DNA of 64,000 nt from Myxococcales bacterium (GCA_016794465.1 JAEUKA010000072.1:29594-93593), one strand, 5' to 3'; shown: positions 14,829 through 26,910, counted from the first letter of the stretch. Numbers and translations are program-made. The notes: generated by a model from the letters alone, not told the origin.

Positions 14829-17800
14829 CTACCGAAGCAAGAAGTACGGATCGAGGATGCTACCGACGAGCCGCATCACCTGTCCGCGCAGACCTGTCGC
14901 CGAGCCGCTCCGCCCTTCATCGATCAGATAGACCACGCCATCGAGTCCTGGAATCGCCGCGCGCAGACCTTGGGCCAGAAGGCCGCTGGAGGCATCTCGC
15001 TGGGCGGTCTGGGCATACTGGACGAACGGCTGCGCTCCACCCACGACGGAGAACACCACCGCATAGCCTTCCGGCGGCACCGCCCAGACGATCGGGTTGT
15101 AGCTCGGATTGGCGATGGTCTTGCCGGTCATATCGGTGAGGGTCGGCCGGTTGTCATACGGCAAGTCGGTGTTGACGAGCCGACGCGGCACTCGCAGCAC
15201 CATGTTGCCGAGCACGTTTTCGTAGTGAATGCGACGGACACCCTGAATCTCGGTGTGATCGCCGGGGAAGCGGCAGAAGCCAGAGCAGCTGATCTGTTCG
15301 GCGCTGCTCAGCGGATACTCTTCCTCGGTCGGGCCGGTGAGGAGGCACTGGTTGGTGGTTCCAGCGAGAGGCAACATCGAGAACAGCTCGAACTCGCGGT
15401 TGAGCCACGGATCGCCGGCCGTGCGCTTTACGTCGGACTGACAGCGGGGGTCCATCGGGTTTTGCACGCAGATCGGGTCCCACTGCCAACCACCTCGTGG
15501 CCGACCGAGCACCGGGCCTTGCTTTTCGGTCTTGAGATCGGGCGGCTGTGGATAAAAGTCCTGACCGCGTACGACCTGGATCGGGAACTCGCTCTGACCG
15601 TAGGGGAGCACGACCTTGCCGCCGTCTTTCCACAAGTGCTGGCAGCTCGGCGCCGTCACAGCCTGCGGAGAGGCGGGGATGCGGTGGCTGATGAGTCCCT
15701 GCTGAACGGATGGACAGCGACGAGCATCGCCATCAGGGATGCTGGCGTGCGGACCGATCCGAATGCGCGGCTGGAGAGTTCGACTGGCTGCATAGGTTGG
15801 GTCGCCCGGCTGCGGTCGCTGACAGACTCCATCTGTGCCTCGGCGGACCAGGGTTGCAAAGGGCGTGCGATCGGTGCGGACCACCATCGAGTCGCCGCCG
15901 TGTACCTCGTAGCGTACTTGGTCGGGGAAGCAGGCCATCTTGACGGCGGCTGCCTCGTCCCGTGTCATCTGTCGCCAGCCGCTGCCGTCGTTCCAAGGGG
16001 TGCCCTCCGCGATGAGCGGGGCGCGCACGCAGCGAGCCTTCGGTGTGCCACTACCACCGGGCAGCTTGGCTTCATCGGCCTCGAAGTGAGAGTGGGCGCA
16101 GACGAAGCCGCTGCCGCAGTCGGTGTTAAACTCACACTGGCGAATGCAGCTGGTGGTGGCGCTGCCGAGGCTGTCGCGACCGGTGACGCGGCAGGCCACC
16201 CCGGGGGCTTCGGGTCGGGCTTTGACGGGGGCGGTAAAGAGTGGATCGCTGCAAGCCTTGCCGAGGTTGGCGACCGGACAGCTCTCCCGCTCGATCAAGA
16301 ACTCGGGCTCGGGCAGCTCTTCGAGGGAGAGACGGTCGGTGACATCGGCGAGGGACCCCGCTGCCGTGATCTGTTGCTCGGCTTTCGGTACTTGGTAGCG
16401 ACGGAGCCAGCTGGCCGCCCACGCGGTGTCGTTGGTGCTATCGGTGAGCAGTCGCTCGGACAGGACGCGACACTGCGACTCCTGATCGCGGGTCATGCAC
16501 AGTCCGGGGGAGCTGATCTGCGTCTGCTCGCGCTTGCACAGCGTGCCGCTTGGGCAGTCGGCGTTGCTGTAGCAACCGGTGATCCACAGCTTGTCGCCCG
16601 CCTCGACGCCACGGCTACAGTACAGGCCATTTAAGTCGAGGAGCGTGCCGTCGGACTGCAGCACACCGGTGGTTCGGGCCAGACCGGGCAGCACCCCTTC
16701 CCAGGCCAGCGTCCAGCCCTCAGACGAGCTTGCCGCCGGATCGGTGAAGGCCACGGTCGTCACTGGGCGACGGGTCGGCTCCGCTGGGAGGTTTTGATCC
16801 GGGCTGGTAAGCGTGATCGCCTGCTCACCAATCGCGACATCACAGACCGGATCGACCGGCAGGTAGTAATACGGTGCCAGCGTCGGAAGCAGCAGCCGTC
16901 GTCGGGTCACACTCGTCGCCGAGTCGGCCAGGGTGGCATAGAAGTTCACCAGCGATCCACCGAGTCGTGTGGTCTGAACCGGCAGACCGAGCGCATCGCT
17001 ATCGGGCCGAGGACCGCTCGATCCGGTATCGGCGCGCTCGTCAAAGCGAGGGATGGTTCGGCGGACGTTGCCGAGTCGGTCCTGCGGCATCACCAACATG
17101 GCTTGCGGATGCGCCGGGAGCCCAATCTGCTCGGGCGTCGACAGTGCCTGCGAGCGTGTGTGCAGGAGCGCCAGCCGTCGCAGCGCCGCAAACTCTGGAA
17201 AGCAGGCTCGGTACGATGGGCTTGGGCAGCGATCGGCCACTTGCACGCCCAGCACCGCGCCGCCACCGCCGAGAATCCAGGCAAAGTCGCCCACCCACAG
17301 CGCCGCATTCGATGGCACGTACGAGCTTGGGTCAGGGCTGGCCGAGAAGGCGCACTGGTTGGGATCGCTCGAGGTACACGGGATGGTATCGACGTGGGTA
17401 ATCCCGACATCGCGCGGCAAGCTGCCGTTCGGCAGGAGAATGCCAGGACCCGTGGCCAGCGGCGCGCGCGGCGTCTTCAGCCGATCCACCGGCAGGCACG
17501 ACAGTCGTCGCAGATTCGAGTCGTTGAAGTCATCTGGCAGCACCCGCAGCGTCCCTCCCGCTTGGCTGAGCAGGTAGCGCGCATCCGGGTTGGTTTCACA
17601 CTCCACTTCGCGGTCGAGATCGACCACGCGCACGCTGCTGTCCTGTGCGACAACGTAGGCAAACTGACCCGCAGGTGTGCGCGGCGTCAGGCGAATGGTG
17701 CCTAAGCCCTTTTGAGCCGTGCGGCCATCGCTGCGGACCTCGAAGTCAAGCGGAATGCGACGTGGTCCTGCGACAAGGTGCGAGCCATCGGCCGCGCTGC

Positions 17801-19046
17801 TGTCAAAATCGACCACGGTCACTGAATCACCGACGGCATCACTGATGATGAGTCGCGATCCATAGGTATCCACTGCCACCGAGTTTGGATAGCTGGCCGC
17901 CTTCATCGCTCCCCCGAGGGGGATGTCCATCGCATCGGGTGGCAGCGGCGAGGTATCACCTCCACAGTCGGCGGGACACTTGAGCGCCGCCAGCTCGGTC
18001 GCACTCAGCACCCGTGGTGGATGGCTGGCATCTTTGAGGTCGAAGGCGACGGCTTCCCAGACGCGGCCACTGTTCGCCCCGTCGGAGACATCGACTGTGG
18101 CAATCACTCCGCAGGTTGGCAGTGAGAGGACCACTCGACGCTCATTGGCGCGCGACCACGGGGCAATCTCGATCCAGCCCGGTCGGGCGGTAAGGACGGA
18201 CTTGCCACCGGCTCCCGAGGGAATCCACGGCTGAATCGTCTTTGGGCAGGACTCTCCGTCGCAGTCACGGCTGGAGCAGGTCTGATCGGTGTCGTCACAA
18301 GCTGGCGCACGGGCGACGAGGTTTGCCACCGGCTGCAGCTTCACCACCGACAGATCACACGAGCCGGCATTGCTGGTCACAGCCCAGGCAAACTGACCGT
18401 CGAGCGTCGAGGCTGTCTCACCCGGAGGAACCGGGACCGTGGCACGAACATGAAGCGGGAGGTTTCCAGCGGGCAAAAAGCCAAACCCGGGCTTGCCTCC
18501 GTGCAGGTTTGCCAGCCGTCCATAGGTCGAAAGGCCGGGCGCCTGTAGAGCCGTATCAGCGACGGCAATTTCACCTCGAACGGTATTGGCGACCAGCGCT
18601 AGTTCGGCCCGATACATACAGGCCGGTGCAGGCGTTGTGCAGCTAGTGTCGTCGATCGCGCAGCAAGGCGAGTCCGGGTCCCGACCGAGCGCCTGCGCTG
18701 CTTTGCGGGCCTGGTCGTAATAGGTGTCGCGACGGAGCCGCCGGTGAGCCTCGTCACACTCGCTGCGCGGAAGGACGGTCGCCGTCGGTGTGACCTTGCG
18801 CCACTCGACGTTGCCGCAGAACGCGTCGAGATAACCCTGCGGATCGGTCTGCGCATCCACCGATGGGAGGCAGTCACTGCCCTTCGACTCGAACTCGACG
18901 CAGAACAGCGCCATGTCGCTGGGTCGATCGAGTGAGCGCGTCGGCGTGGTAACCGTCTGGGTACTGCAACTTGTCGAGAGGACGAGCCCGAGGAGTGTTC
19001 CAAAGGCCCGTCGCGTCGACCCAACAGAGCGAGACAAAGGACGCAC
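14829..19046 (-). CDS. Giant Cys-rich lipoprotein
   Basis: 1405 residues. The signal peptide ends in a lipobox (LVLSTSC), so this is a lipoprotein. The long mature part contains many scattered Cys pairs (for example DDTDQTCSSRDCDGESCP and CYSNADCPSGTLCKREQ, the latter resembling the Cys-rich DxDC patterns common in myxobacterial surface proteins). It also has propeller-like segments (NSVAVDTYGSRLIISDAVGDSVTVVDFD). No enzymatic domain is recognised. It lies 2 bp after the stop of a second, similar lipoprotein, so the two are probably one transcription unit and possibly partners on the cell surface. Confidence 0.8.
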   Translation of the reverse strand: MRPLSRSVGSTRRAFGTLLGLVLSTSCSTQTVTTPTRSLDRPSDMALFCVEFESKGSDCLPSVDAQTDPQGYLDAFCGNVEWRKVTPTATVLPRSECDEAHRRLRRDTYYDQARKAAQALGRDPDSPCCAIDDTSCTTPAPACMYRAELALVANTVRGEIAVADTALQAPGLSTYGRLANLHGGKPGFGFLPAGNLPLHVRATVPVPPGETASTLDGQFAWAVTSNAGSCDLSVVKLQPVANLVARAPACDDTDQTCSSRDCDGESCPKTIQPWIPSGAGGKSVLTARPGWIEIAPWSRANERRVVLSLPTCGVIATVDVSDGANSGRVWEAVAFDLKDASHPPRVLSATELAALKCPADCGGDTSPLPPDAMDIPLGGAMKAASYPNSVAVDTYGSRLIISDAVGDSVTVVDFDSSAADGSHLVAGPRRIPLDFEVRSDGRTAQKGLGTIRLTPRTPAGQFAYVVAQDSSVRVVDLDREVECETNPDARYLLSQAGGTLRVLPDDFNDSNLRRLSCLPVDRLKTPRAPLATGPGILLPNGSLPRDVGITHVDTIPCTSSDPNQCAFSASPDPSSYVPSNAALWVGDFAWILGGGGAVLGVQVADRCPSPSYRACFPEFAALRRLALLHTRSQALSTPEQIGLPAHPQAMLVMPQDRLGNVRRTIPRFDERADTGSSGPRPDSDALGLPVQTTRLGGSLVNFYATLADSATSVTRRRLLLPTLAPYYYLPVDPVCDVAIGEQAITLTSPDQNLPAEPTRRPVTTVAFTDPAASSSEGWTLAWEGVLPGLARTTGVLQSDGTLLDLNGLYCSRGVEAGDKLWITGCYSNADCPSGTLCKREQTQISSPGLCMTRDQESQCRVLSERLLTDSTNDTAWAASWLRRYQVPKAEQQITAAGSLADVTDRLSLEELPEPEFLIERESCPVANLGKACSDPLFTAPVKARPEAPGVACRVTGRDSLGSATTSCIRQCEFNTDCGSGFVCAHSHFEADEAKLPGGSGTPKARCVRAPLIAEGTPWNDGSGWRQMTRDEAAAVKMACFPDQVRYEVHGGDSMVVRTDRTPFATLVRRGTDGVCQRPQPGDPTYAASRTLQPRIRIGPHASIPDGDARRCPSVQQGLISHRIPASPQAVTAPSCQHLWKDGGKVVLPYGQSEFPIQVVRGQDFYPQPPDLKTEKQGPVLGRPRGGWQWDPICVQNPMDPRCQSDVKRTAGDPWLNREFELFSMLPLAGTTNQCLLTGPTEEEYPLSSAEQISCSGFCRFPGDHTEIQGVRRIHYENVLGNMVLRVPRRLVNTDLPYDNRPTLTDMTGKTIANPSYNPIVWAVPPEGYAVVFSVVGGAQPFVQYAQTAQRDASSGLLAQGLRAAIPGLDGVVYLIDEGRSGSATGLRGQVMRLVGSILDPYFLLR

Positions 19047-19048
19047 GG

Positions 19049-21052
19049 CTATTGCACCTGTTTGGGAGACGGCAGTCCGATCCTTGCCACCATGCGCCGA
19101 TAGCTCGGGCTACGCGGGTCAAGATCGAGGACCGAGATGGTGTTATCGAGATAATTGCTCACGTAGGCACGAGGCGGCAGCAGCGGCTGGCCTGAACCGA
19201 ACGGACGCGGGTGGATATCGCTGCCGGCCCCCGGACAGGTTACCGCCAGTCGCGCCGCATCTGCCGAGGACAACAGTGGGTCGGCGCATGGATCGATCGC
19301 TCCCGGATGACCCACGGCCGTCGGTGTCCCGTCCGACCCAAAGTTGAGCGCAATGCTGAGCGGTCCGCGTCCCGCTTGCATGGTGCCGATCATCTCGCCG
19401 GTATCGGGATCGACCTCGGCGACCTGACCCGACAGATAGCAGGTCACGAACACCCGCGTCGTCAGCACCACCTGGCCCATGCTGTAGCGCGGCACCTTGG
19501 CGATGACCTGACGCGACGGGCCGGCACACAGGTTCACCACCGCCGAGACTTGATTGACCGGGATGCTGCTCCCGCCGCCGCGCAGTCGGGTATCGAGCAC
19601 GGCCAGCGCCGGGGGCTGAAACAAGGCCAGATAGGCCCGATCGCCGCTCGGATCGAACACGATCGACCGAACATCCTGCGTCGAGGCGGTAAACTGGCCA
19701 GACACTCCGAACAGCAGGCCGGGAACAAGCTTTCCGCCTACGCCGAGTCGGAAGGTGGCCAGCGTGCTCGTCAGCTTCGAGGTCACATACCAGGGCTGAC
19801 TCAGATCGCCTCGCAGGCGTGGGGCCACCGCGAAAGCGCCGGTTCTTCCGTCAGTCGAAGAGATCAGCGAGCCACTGACATCCGACAGCTGCGGCGTTGG
19901 CACATCGATCGGGCTCTTCCCGAGGTCAAACGAAGAGGCCTGGCCCGTCGGCAAGTGGCTCGTGACAAGGTACTGATAGTAGTTTCCAGCCGGAAGCCCG
20001 GTCTTGTGACACGGGGGACGGCGATTGGGGTTCTGATTCACGTCGGACAGGAACGTCCCGCGCTGGTGCGTGTAACCGGCCTCGATACAGCCGCGATCGA
20101 TGTAGACGCTCATCGGCTCTGCGGGCAGCTCAAAGCGTGGTCGGGTGCCTTCCGCTGGATCGTCGGGATTGATCAGCACGTCGTCGGGCGTTCGATTGAC
20201 CCGATTGGACTCGGTGCAGGTCGACAGCGAATACGGCTCTCCCGGCGAGTGCGGTGCGAGTGGAGCGGCCACTGCCGTGTCGGTCAATCGACTGCCGGCA
20301 TCACAGCCAAGGCGCAGCTCCGGCGATGCACTGCCAGCCCGTCCCCGTTTCAGAGGTCGTGCCGCATCAATCAGGGTGATCGAGGGATCGCCTCGAACTG
20401 CGATGAGCAGCGATCGCCGCAGGGCCGCCCGCTCGGGAAGTGCCAGCCAGTTTGGCGGGTCCTCGGCGAGAAGCTGCAGCTCACCCGGGAAAAAGCCAAT
20501 CTTGACCGTCTGATCGGACAGGACAAAGCGCTGCGACTCGCAGCTTACGACGTTCGGATCGTCTAGATCGCGCTGACAGTAGCAGCGATCAAAGTCGGCG
20601 ACGCGCTGGCTGAGAGCGGCTTCTTTGCTCTCGGTTTCTTCGACGGTGGCAGTCGAACCCAGTACCGATCCGGCATCACCGCACGAGACAGCGCCACACA
20701 GGCTATCGCCGACGGAGCCGGGATCACTGCCGAAGCGACGGAAGCACTCGACGGCGCGGGCATGACGAAGGACATCGATCGCCACCACCGTGGCACCACC
20801 GAAGCTAAGATCAGCGTTGGTGTTGGCCGCATAGAGCACGTCCCCAAGTGGGTCCATGGCGACGCTGCCGGGGAAAAACAGGCAGTGCGCCGGAGGTTCA
20901 GTGCTGGAGTCCGAGCCATTCCAGGGCCGACAACCAGGGGCAAGCGGCTGACGGGTGGAACAGCCAGCCGAAGAAAGGAGAAGCGAGGCTCCCAGACCAA
21001 GGAGCAGATTCCTTCCCAAACGTAGGCGCCAGGCGCAAGCTTTCGCTGTCAC
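19049..21052 (-). CDS. Lipoprotein with YVTN/beta-propeller-like repeats
   Basis: 667 residues from GTG 21052. The signal peptide ends in a lipobox (LLSSAGC). Propeller-like segments follow: SVAMDPLGDVLYAANTNADL, SIVFDPSGDRAYLALFQPPALAVLD, GQVAEVDPDTGEMIGTMQAG and AYVSNYLDNTISVLDLDP. The last is a typical YVTN-type blade. Several Cys are present in the N-terminal half. It ends 2 bp before the 1405-residue lipoprotein, so the genes are translationally close. Surface or periplasmic role inferred; the ligand is unknown. Confidence 0.8.
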   Translation of the reverse strand: MTAKACAWRLRLGRNLLLGLGASLLLSSAGCSTRQPLAPGCRPWNGSDSSTEPPAHCLFFPGSVAMDPLGDVLYAANTNADLSFGGATVVAIDVLRHARAVECFRRFGSDPGSVGDSLCGAVSCGDAGSVLGSTATVEETESKEAALSQRVADFDRCYCQRDLDDPNVVSCESQRFVLSDQTVKIGFFPGELQLLAEDPPNWLALPERAALRRSLLIAVRGDPSITLIDAARPLKRGRAGSASPELRLGCDAGSRLTDTAVAAPLAPHSPGEPYSLSTCTESNRVNRTPDDVLINPDDPAEGTRPRFELPAEPMSVYIDRGCIEAGYTHQRGTFLSDVNQNPNRRPPCHKTGLPAGNYYQYLVTSHLPTGQASSFDLGKSPIDVPTPQLSDVSGSLISSTDGRTGAFAVAPRLRGDLSQPWYVTSKLTSTLATFRLGVGGKLVPGLLFGVSGQFTASTQDVRSIVFDPSGDRAYLALFQPPALAVLDTRLRGGGSSIPVNQVSAVVNLCAGPSRQVIAKVPRYSMGQVVLTTRVFVTCYLSGQVAEVDPDTGEMIGTMQAGRGPLSIALNFGSDGTPTAVGHPGAIDPCADPLLSSADAARLAVTCPGAGSDIHPRPFGSGQPLLPPRAYVSNYLDNTISVLDLDPRSPSYRRMVARIGLPSPKQVQ

Positions 21053-21155
21053 GGTCTGCGAAGGTTGCTACAGCCGGCACGCCGAGTCAATCAAAGTGCA
21101 GCGCTCGGCCGGACCACCAGTCTGCCGGGGTCAGCGCAGGGTGTTGTCGAGAAGT

Positions 21156-23483
21156 CTACCGCTCAAGCGCCGAGATCGCTTTGTCGGCCACGTGGAGACG
21201 ATCGGCGAGCGTGCGAATGACGAAGGTGTGGAAAGCCGCAGCGACGCGGGGAGCCTCGGTTTCCATTCGATCCAGGGCCGAGCGCTCGAGCTTGTGAACC
21301 ACCGACGGCGCATCTGCGACCACCGACGCCGAGCGAATGCTCTGACGATACAAGCCCATCTCGCCGAGGGTGGTGTTGCTCGTCACCGAGCGCAAAAGCA
21401 GCGGCGCACCGTCGGGCCGTTCGAGGACAATGCTGACTCGACCTGACTCGACGACATACGTGGCACCCGAGGCATCGCCCTGACGGAACAGGTACTCGCC
21501 TTTTTTTAGCTCGATGCGCTGCACGTAATCATTAAATCGCACCGCTAGATCGAGGCTGCCGAACTCTTTTGCAAGTCGCTGCACAAACGGCATATCGATC
21601 CGCGACAGGCTGGGCTCGTTGACTACCGCGCGCTGCTCACACCACTCGAGTGCAGCGTCGAGATCATCGAACACCACACACACATCGTCGTCACGAATGC
21701 AGTGCTCCCGACGCAGCGCCCGCTCCATTTCGGCGTTGAGCGACGTAAAAATCAGCTGCATTCGCCGATCCTCAATTGTCTGCCGCAGCTTCACCAGCGT
21801 CAGCGCCGTCGACGAATCCATGCCGTTGACGTAGCGAAAATCGACCACCACCGACTTCAGCGGCTGAGCGTCCTGGGCATACGAGCGACGAATCCGCTGC
21901 CGAATGTCAGCGACCAGACCGACGATCGAGCCAAAAAACAGATAGCCGCGCAGCCGCAGCACCCAATACTGCCGACCGCGCACGCGCAGGACCTGATTTT
22001 CCTCGGCGGAGCGCTGTACTTTGCTGCCGTACTCATCGAGGGTGAACGAGTTCTTGACCACCGAGACTCGGCTGTAGTTCACCGCGAAGATCAGGCAGCT
22101 CGCCAGGGCTCCGACGAACAGACCGACGACGAAGATGCCGGTGACGATGATCAGCACCAGCATCAACACCACCAGCATGTAGTCGGTGCGCTGAAGCTTC
22201 CAATACGCCTTAAACAGCCACTCCTGCAGCAGCCGCAAGCCCAGGTAGACCAGCGTCGCTCCGAGGACGGGTCGCGACAGCAGGCTCGCTAGTTTTGGGC
22301 TGATGAATAGGACGAATAGACAGAGTGTGCCGGCGATGACGCCCGACAGCCGGGTCGCCGCGCCCGCCTGGAGATTGAGCATGCTGCGTGCGACGGCGTT
22401 GCTGCCGACGATGCCACCACACAGGCCCGAGACGATGTTGGCGATGCCGTGGCCTTTGAGCTCTTGGTCAAGATCGGCGTCGCGCTTGGTGGCGACTTCG
22501 ATGGCCGCAGCGGTTACCAGCACTGCGATCGCCGTCACCGAGATCAGCGTGATGACCTCGAAGATGAAGTTTCGTACTGCCGGCCACTCCAGCGCTCCCG
22601 TCGCAAACGGAATGAACGGCATGCTGACGTTGAGGTTGTCCGAGACGCGCAGCAGCCAGCCGCTCTCCTGCGCGGTGGCAATCGTCAGCTCGGGATCGAC
22701 CGCAATAATCAGGTGGGTGAGCAGCGTGCCACCGACGAGTAGCGCCGGCAGGGCAAAGTACTGCTGCGCCCGTCCCAGCACGAAGAACATCGTGGCCGCA
22801 AAGCCAACCCCAAACAGCGTCTGACCAACGGCACCGCGCTGGATGAGCTGCGGCAACAGATCAAAGTTGACTTGGACATCGGGCGGCACCATGACGCGCA
22901 TACCACCGACGGCAAGCACCCAGCCCGTGGAAACCAAAAAGCCGCCGACGACAGGGTACGGGATGTAGCGAACCCAGCGCCCCATCTTGAGCTTGCCGAG
23001 CACATAGAGCGCGATGCCAGTCACCGCCGTCGAGAGAGCCAGCGCAAACACAATGTGTGGCGAGGGATCTTTGTCGGCGATTTTTTCGGTCAGCATCATC
23101 GCCATCGCCGCCTGCACGGCTGCCGAGCGAGAGTCTGGACCCGCGATGGCAAAGAAGAACGGACTCGTCAGCGCCACCAAGATCAGCGTCAGACCGGCGC
23201 TCATCAGTGACATACGGACGCCGTCTTCGAGATGACCTTTCAGCGGCCCCGAGAAGATCATCGCTGCAAACGACAGGCTGTAACTAATCGTGACCAGGGC
23301 CGAGATCGAGCCCGAGATCACATCTCGAACCGCGATCCGGGGCGAACGGGCGAGGTCGGCGATGCGCGGCTCAAGCTCGCGACTTCCCGACCCTCCCCCT
23401 CGCTGAGCGACTTTGACAACCCCTGAGATCGAGCTGGCACTGCGCGTGCTCTGCTCGTACTCTGCGTTGGGCGTCGCAGTCAT
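21156..23483 (-). CDS. SulP-family anion transporter with STAS and cNMP-binding domains
   Basis: 775 residues from ATG 23483 (MTATPNAEYEQ). The first ~450 residues carry about 10-12 hydrophobic segments with SulP hallmarks (ALVTISYSLSFAAMIFSGPL, GIANIVSGLCGGIVGSNAVARS). A STAS domain follows (about 530-640; VVVDFRYVNGMDSSTALTLV), then a cyclic-nucleotide-binding-like domain (KKGEYLFRQGDASGATYVVESG). SulP proteins move sulfate, bicarbonate or other anions across the inner membrane. The fused cNMP-like domain suggests regulation by a small ligand, and the adjacent STAS-domain gene suggests a common regulatory theme. Substrate not determinable. Confidence 0.88.
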   Translation of the reverse strand: MTATPNAEYEQSTRSASSISGVVKVAQRGGGSGSRELEPRIADLARSPRIAVRDVISGSISALVTISYSLSFAAMIFSGPLKGHLEDGVRMSLMSAGLTLILVALTSPFFFAIAGPDSRSAAVQAAMAMMLTEKIADKDPSPHIVFALALSTAVTGIALYVLGKLKMGRWVRYIPYPVVGGFLVSTGWVLAVGGMRVMVPPDVQVNFDLLPQLIQRGAVGQTLFGVGFAATMFFVLGRAQQYFALPALLVGGTLLTHLIIAVDPELTIATAQESGWLLRVSDNLNVSMPFIPFATGALEWPAVRNFIFEVITLISVTAIAVLVTAAAIEVATKRDADLDQELKGHGIANIVSGLCGGIVGSNAVARSMLNLQAGAATRLSGVIAGTLCLFVLFISPKLASLLSRPVLGATLVYLGLRLLQEWLFKAYWKLQRTDYMLVVLMLVLIIVTGIFVVGLFVGALASCLIFAVNYSRVSVVKNSFTLDEYGSKVQRSAEENQVLRVRGRQYWVLRLRGYLFFGSIVGLVADIRQRIRRSYAQDAQPLKSVVVDFRYVNGMDSSTALTLVKLRQTIEDRRMQLIFTSLNAEMERALRREHCIRDDDVCVVFDDLDAALEWCEQRAVVNEPSLSRIDMPFVQRLAKEFGSLDLAVRFNDYVQRIELKKGEYLFRQGDASGATYVVESGRVSIVLERPDGAPLLLRSVTSNTTLGEMGLYRQSIRSASVVADAPSVVHKLERSALDRMETEAPRVAAAFHTFVIRTLADRLHVADKAISALER

Positions 23484-23611
23484 CAGATTCCTCGGCCAAT
23501 GGCACAACCACCGAGCACCGTCGCTCGGAGCAATGTCCTTCATCCTACACGGTTTGGCCGCCTAGGGTGCGCAAATTGCTGGTATCCCGCAGGGAAGGCT
23601 GGCCAGCGGGG

Positions 23612-24577
23612 CTACTTCGCGGTCATGAACCTCGAGAGCCAGTCGATCTCTTCGCGGACTTGGACGATCGCGTGGCCGGTGTGATGAAGCGCGTACGCGA
23701 TGCCAGCCTGCAGATCGCGCCGAGTCACCATGCGCTCCAGGTTGACGCCAAGGTGAACCATCGAGCGAGCCACCTCTGCCGAGATGCCCACCAAAATGCT
23801 CAACGCACCGATTAGATCGGCTGCCGCCACGGTCTGCAACAGCGAGTTGGCCACGGCGGTATCCACGACCGATACCCCGGTGATGTCGATGATCACGACC
23901 GCAGCCTGATAGCGAACGATCGCGGACAGCGCCGCATCCATGATGTGCTCGGCCCGACCACTATCGATGTGGCCCACCAGCGGGAGAACCACGATTCGCG
24001 AATGAATCGGCAGGACCGGCGTCCCCAGCTGGCGAATCATTTGGAGCAGCATCTGTTGCTCGTTGACGACGTTTTGGAGGGCGGCATCACTGCGGTGCAG
24101 CGCGCTCTCGGTGGCCACCTGCTTGGTGACATCGCGAAGCTGCAACAGCCAGCGATCGGACTGCCCGGCAATGCGTCGTAGCACCCAGTCGACGGCACCA
24201 CCGTCGATGAAGTGGAGCCGCCCTCGCGTCGGACTTTCCACGTTGTGCGGCAGCCGTACGAGCGGACTGGCCTCGGTGGCGTCCGCGAGCTGTTCCCGCA
24301 GCTGTGTCACCAGCTGTTCCCAGCGCTCACTCGCCGCTTGCGGTTCCAACAGACGCAGCGCTGGCAGGGCCTGCGGGTTGTGCCAAATGGGCGGCGACTC
24401 TGTGGCGCCGAGTACCAATAACCCTTCCCCGACGGCACCGAGGAGTGCCGGCAGCAGCTCACCAATATCCGCGCATCCCGTGGCAATGGGCGGGGCGACC
24501 ACCTCGTTTCCTGGCCCCTGTTCTGGACTTGCGCTGGCGGTGGGGTCGTGGCCCTGCGGGTGCTCAGAAGGCTCCAT
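23612..24577 (-). CDS. RsbR-like STAS domain protein
   Basis: 321 residues. The N-terminal ~190 residues form a sensor-like region with a PAS-type pattern (LLVLGATESPPIWHNPQAL through WLLQLRDVTKQVATE). A short helix links it to a C-terminal STAS domain (VVIIDITGVSVVDTAVANSLL, GISAEVARSMVHLGVNLE). The DITGVxVVDT motif is the RsbR/stressosome hallmark and contains the Thr that is phosphorylated in studied members. It is probably a stress-signalling scaffold; RsbS and RsbT partners are not adjacent. It is divergent from rpsA and upstream of the SulP gene in the same direction. Confidence 0.8.
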   Translation of the reverse strand: MEPSEHPQGHDPTASASPEQGPGNEVVAPPIATGCADIGELLPALLGAVGEGLLVLGATESPPIWHNPQALPALRLLEPQAASERWEQLVTQLREQLADATEASPLVRLPHNVESPTRGRLHFIDGGAVDWVLRRIAGQSDRWLLQLRDVTKQVATESALHRSDAALQNVVNEQQMLLQMIRQLGTPVLPIHSRIVVLPLVGHIDSGRAEHIMDAALSAIVRYQAAVVIIDITGVSVVDTAVANSLLQTVAAADLIGALSILVGISAEVARSMVHLGVNLERMVTRRDLQAGIAYALHHTGHAIVQVREEIDWLSRFMTAK

Positions 24578-25072
24578 CGTAAATTCCTATGCTACGGGAT
24601 GGTGGCGTCGATTTCTACAGCCACCACTTCGGCGCGTACTGACCGGGCTGTGGCTCAGTGCGCACAGCGCAGCGCGTGTCGTTCCGTGTTCCGTGTTCCG
24701 TCAAACCAGGAAGCCCCCCCGAAGCGGCCAACCAAAAAACAGCCAAATGCAGGCCAAGCGCGCACCAATCAGAACCCACGCCAGACCAACTCCTAAACAA
24801 CTCCTAAACAGAGGCTTTGCAGTTTTTGCGATTTCGCCATGGAAATTCTCTTGACGGCTTATGATGTGACAGCATAAGTTTCGCTCCTACGTCAGTGCTG
24901 TCCCCGGTTCTCATCAGCCTCGCGACTAGTTCTTCTGCCAAAGTCGAAAACCTCGCCTCAAACGAGTGGCGCGCAAGCATGTTGCTCCTGGGCGGACTGT
25001 GGTTTTGCGCTTACGTAGACAATCCTCGCAGGCGGCAGCCGAGTGAGGAACGAAGGGAGATTCAATAAACGC
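24578..25072. other. Intergenic region between the STAS gene and rpsA
   Basis: 495 bp. It holds a candidate rpsA promoter at 24851-24879 and a long 5' leader. No ORF in it resembles a known protein. The leader length (about 190 nt) leaves room for control of S1 synthesis, but no specific structure was recognised. Confidence 0.45.
24851..24879 (+). promoter_or_regulatory. Candidate sigma-70-type promoter for rpsA
   Basis: TTGACG at 24851-24856 is separated by 16-17 bp from CATAAGT around 24873-24879. The -35 match is strong; the -10 match is moderate. It lies about 190 bp before the rpsA start in otherwise gene-free DNA. Confidence 0.5.
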
Positions 25073-26824
<1,752 letters not shown>

Positions 26825-26885
26825 TCCGCTTCGCAGCCCTGTCCCAACCGCTCCTCGACGCTCAATCTCATCCCTGCCAGCCTCG

Positions 26886-26910
26886 CGGTAGCCAGCTCAA
26901 GCTGCTACCG
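26886..26910 (+). terminator. Possible stem-loop after rpsA
   Basis: CGGTAGCCAGCT and AGCTGCTACCG can pair with one bulge about 60 bp after the rpsA stop. There is no U-run after it, so a classical intrinsic terminator is not supported; it might act with Rho or stabilise the transcript end. Confidence 0.35.

Noticed and set aside
14181..16634. 817-residue plus-strand ORF
   Set aside because: Runs antisense to recR and the large lipoprotein; codon pattern and composition are those of an opposite-strand shadow.
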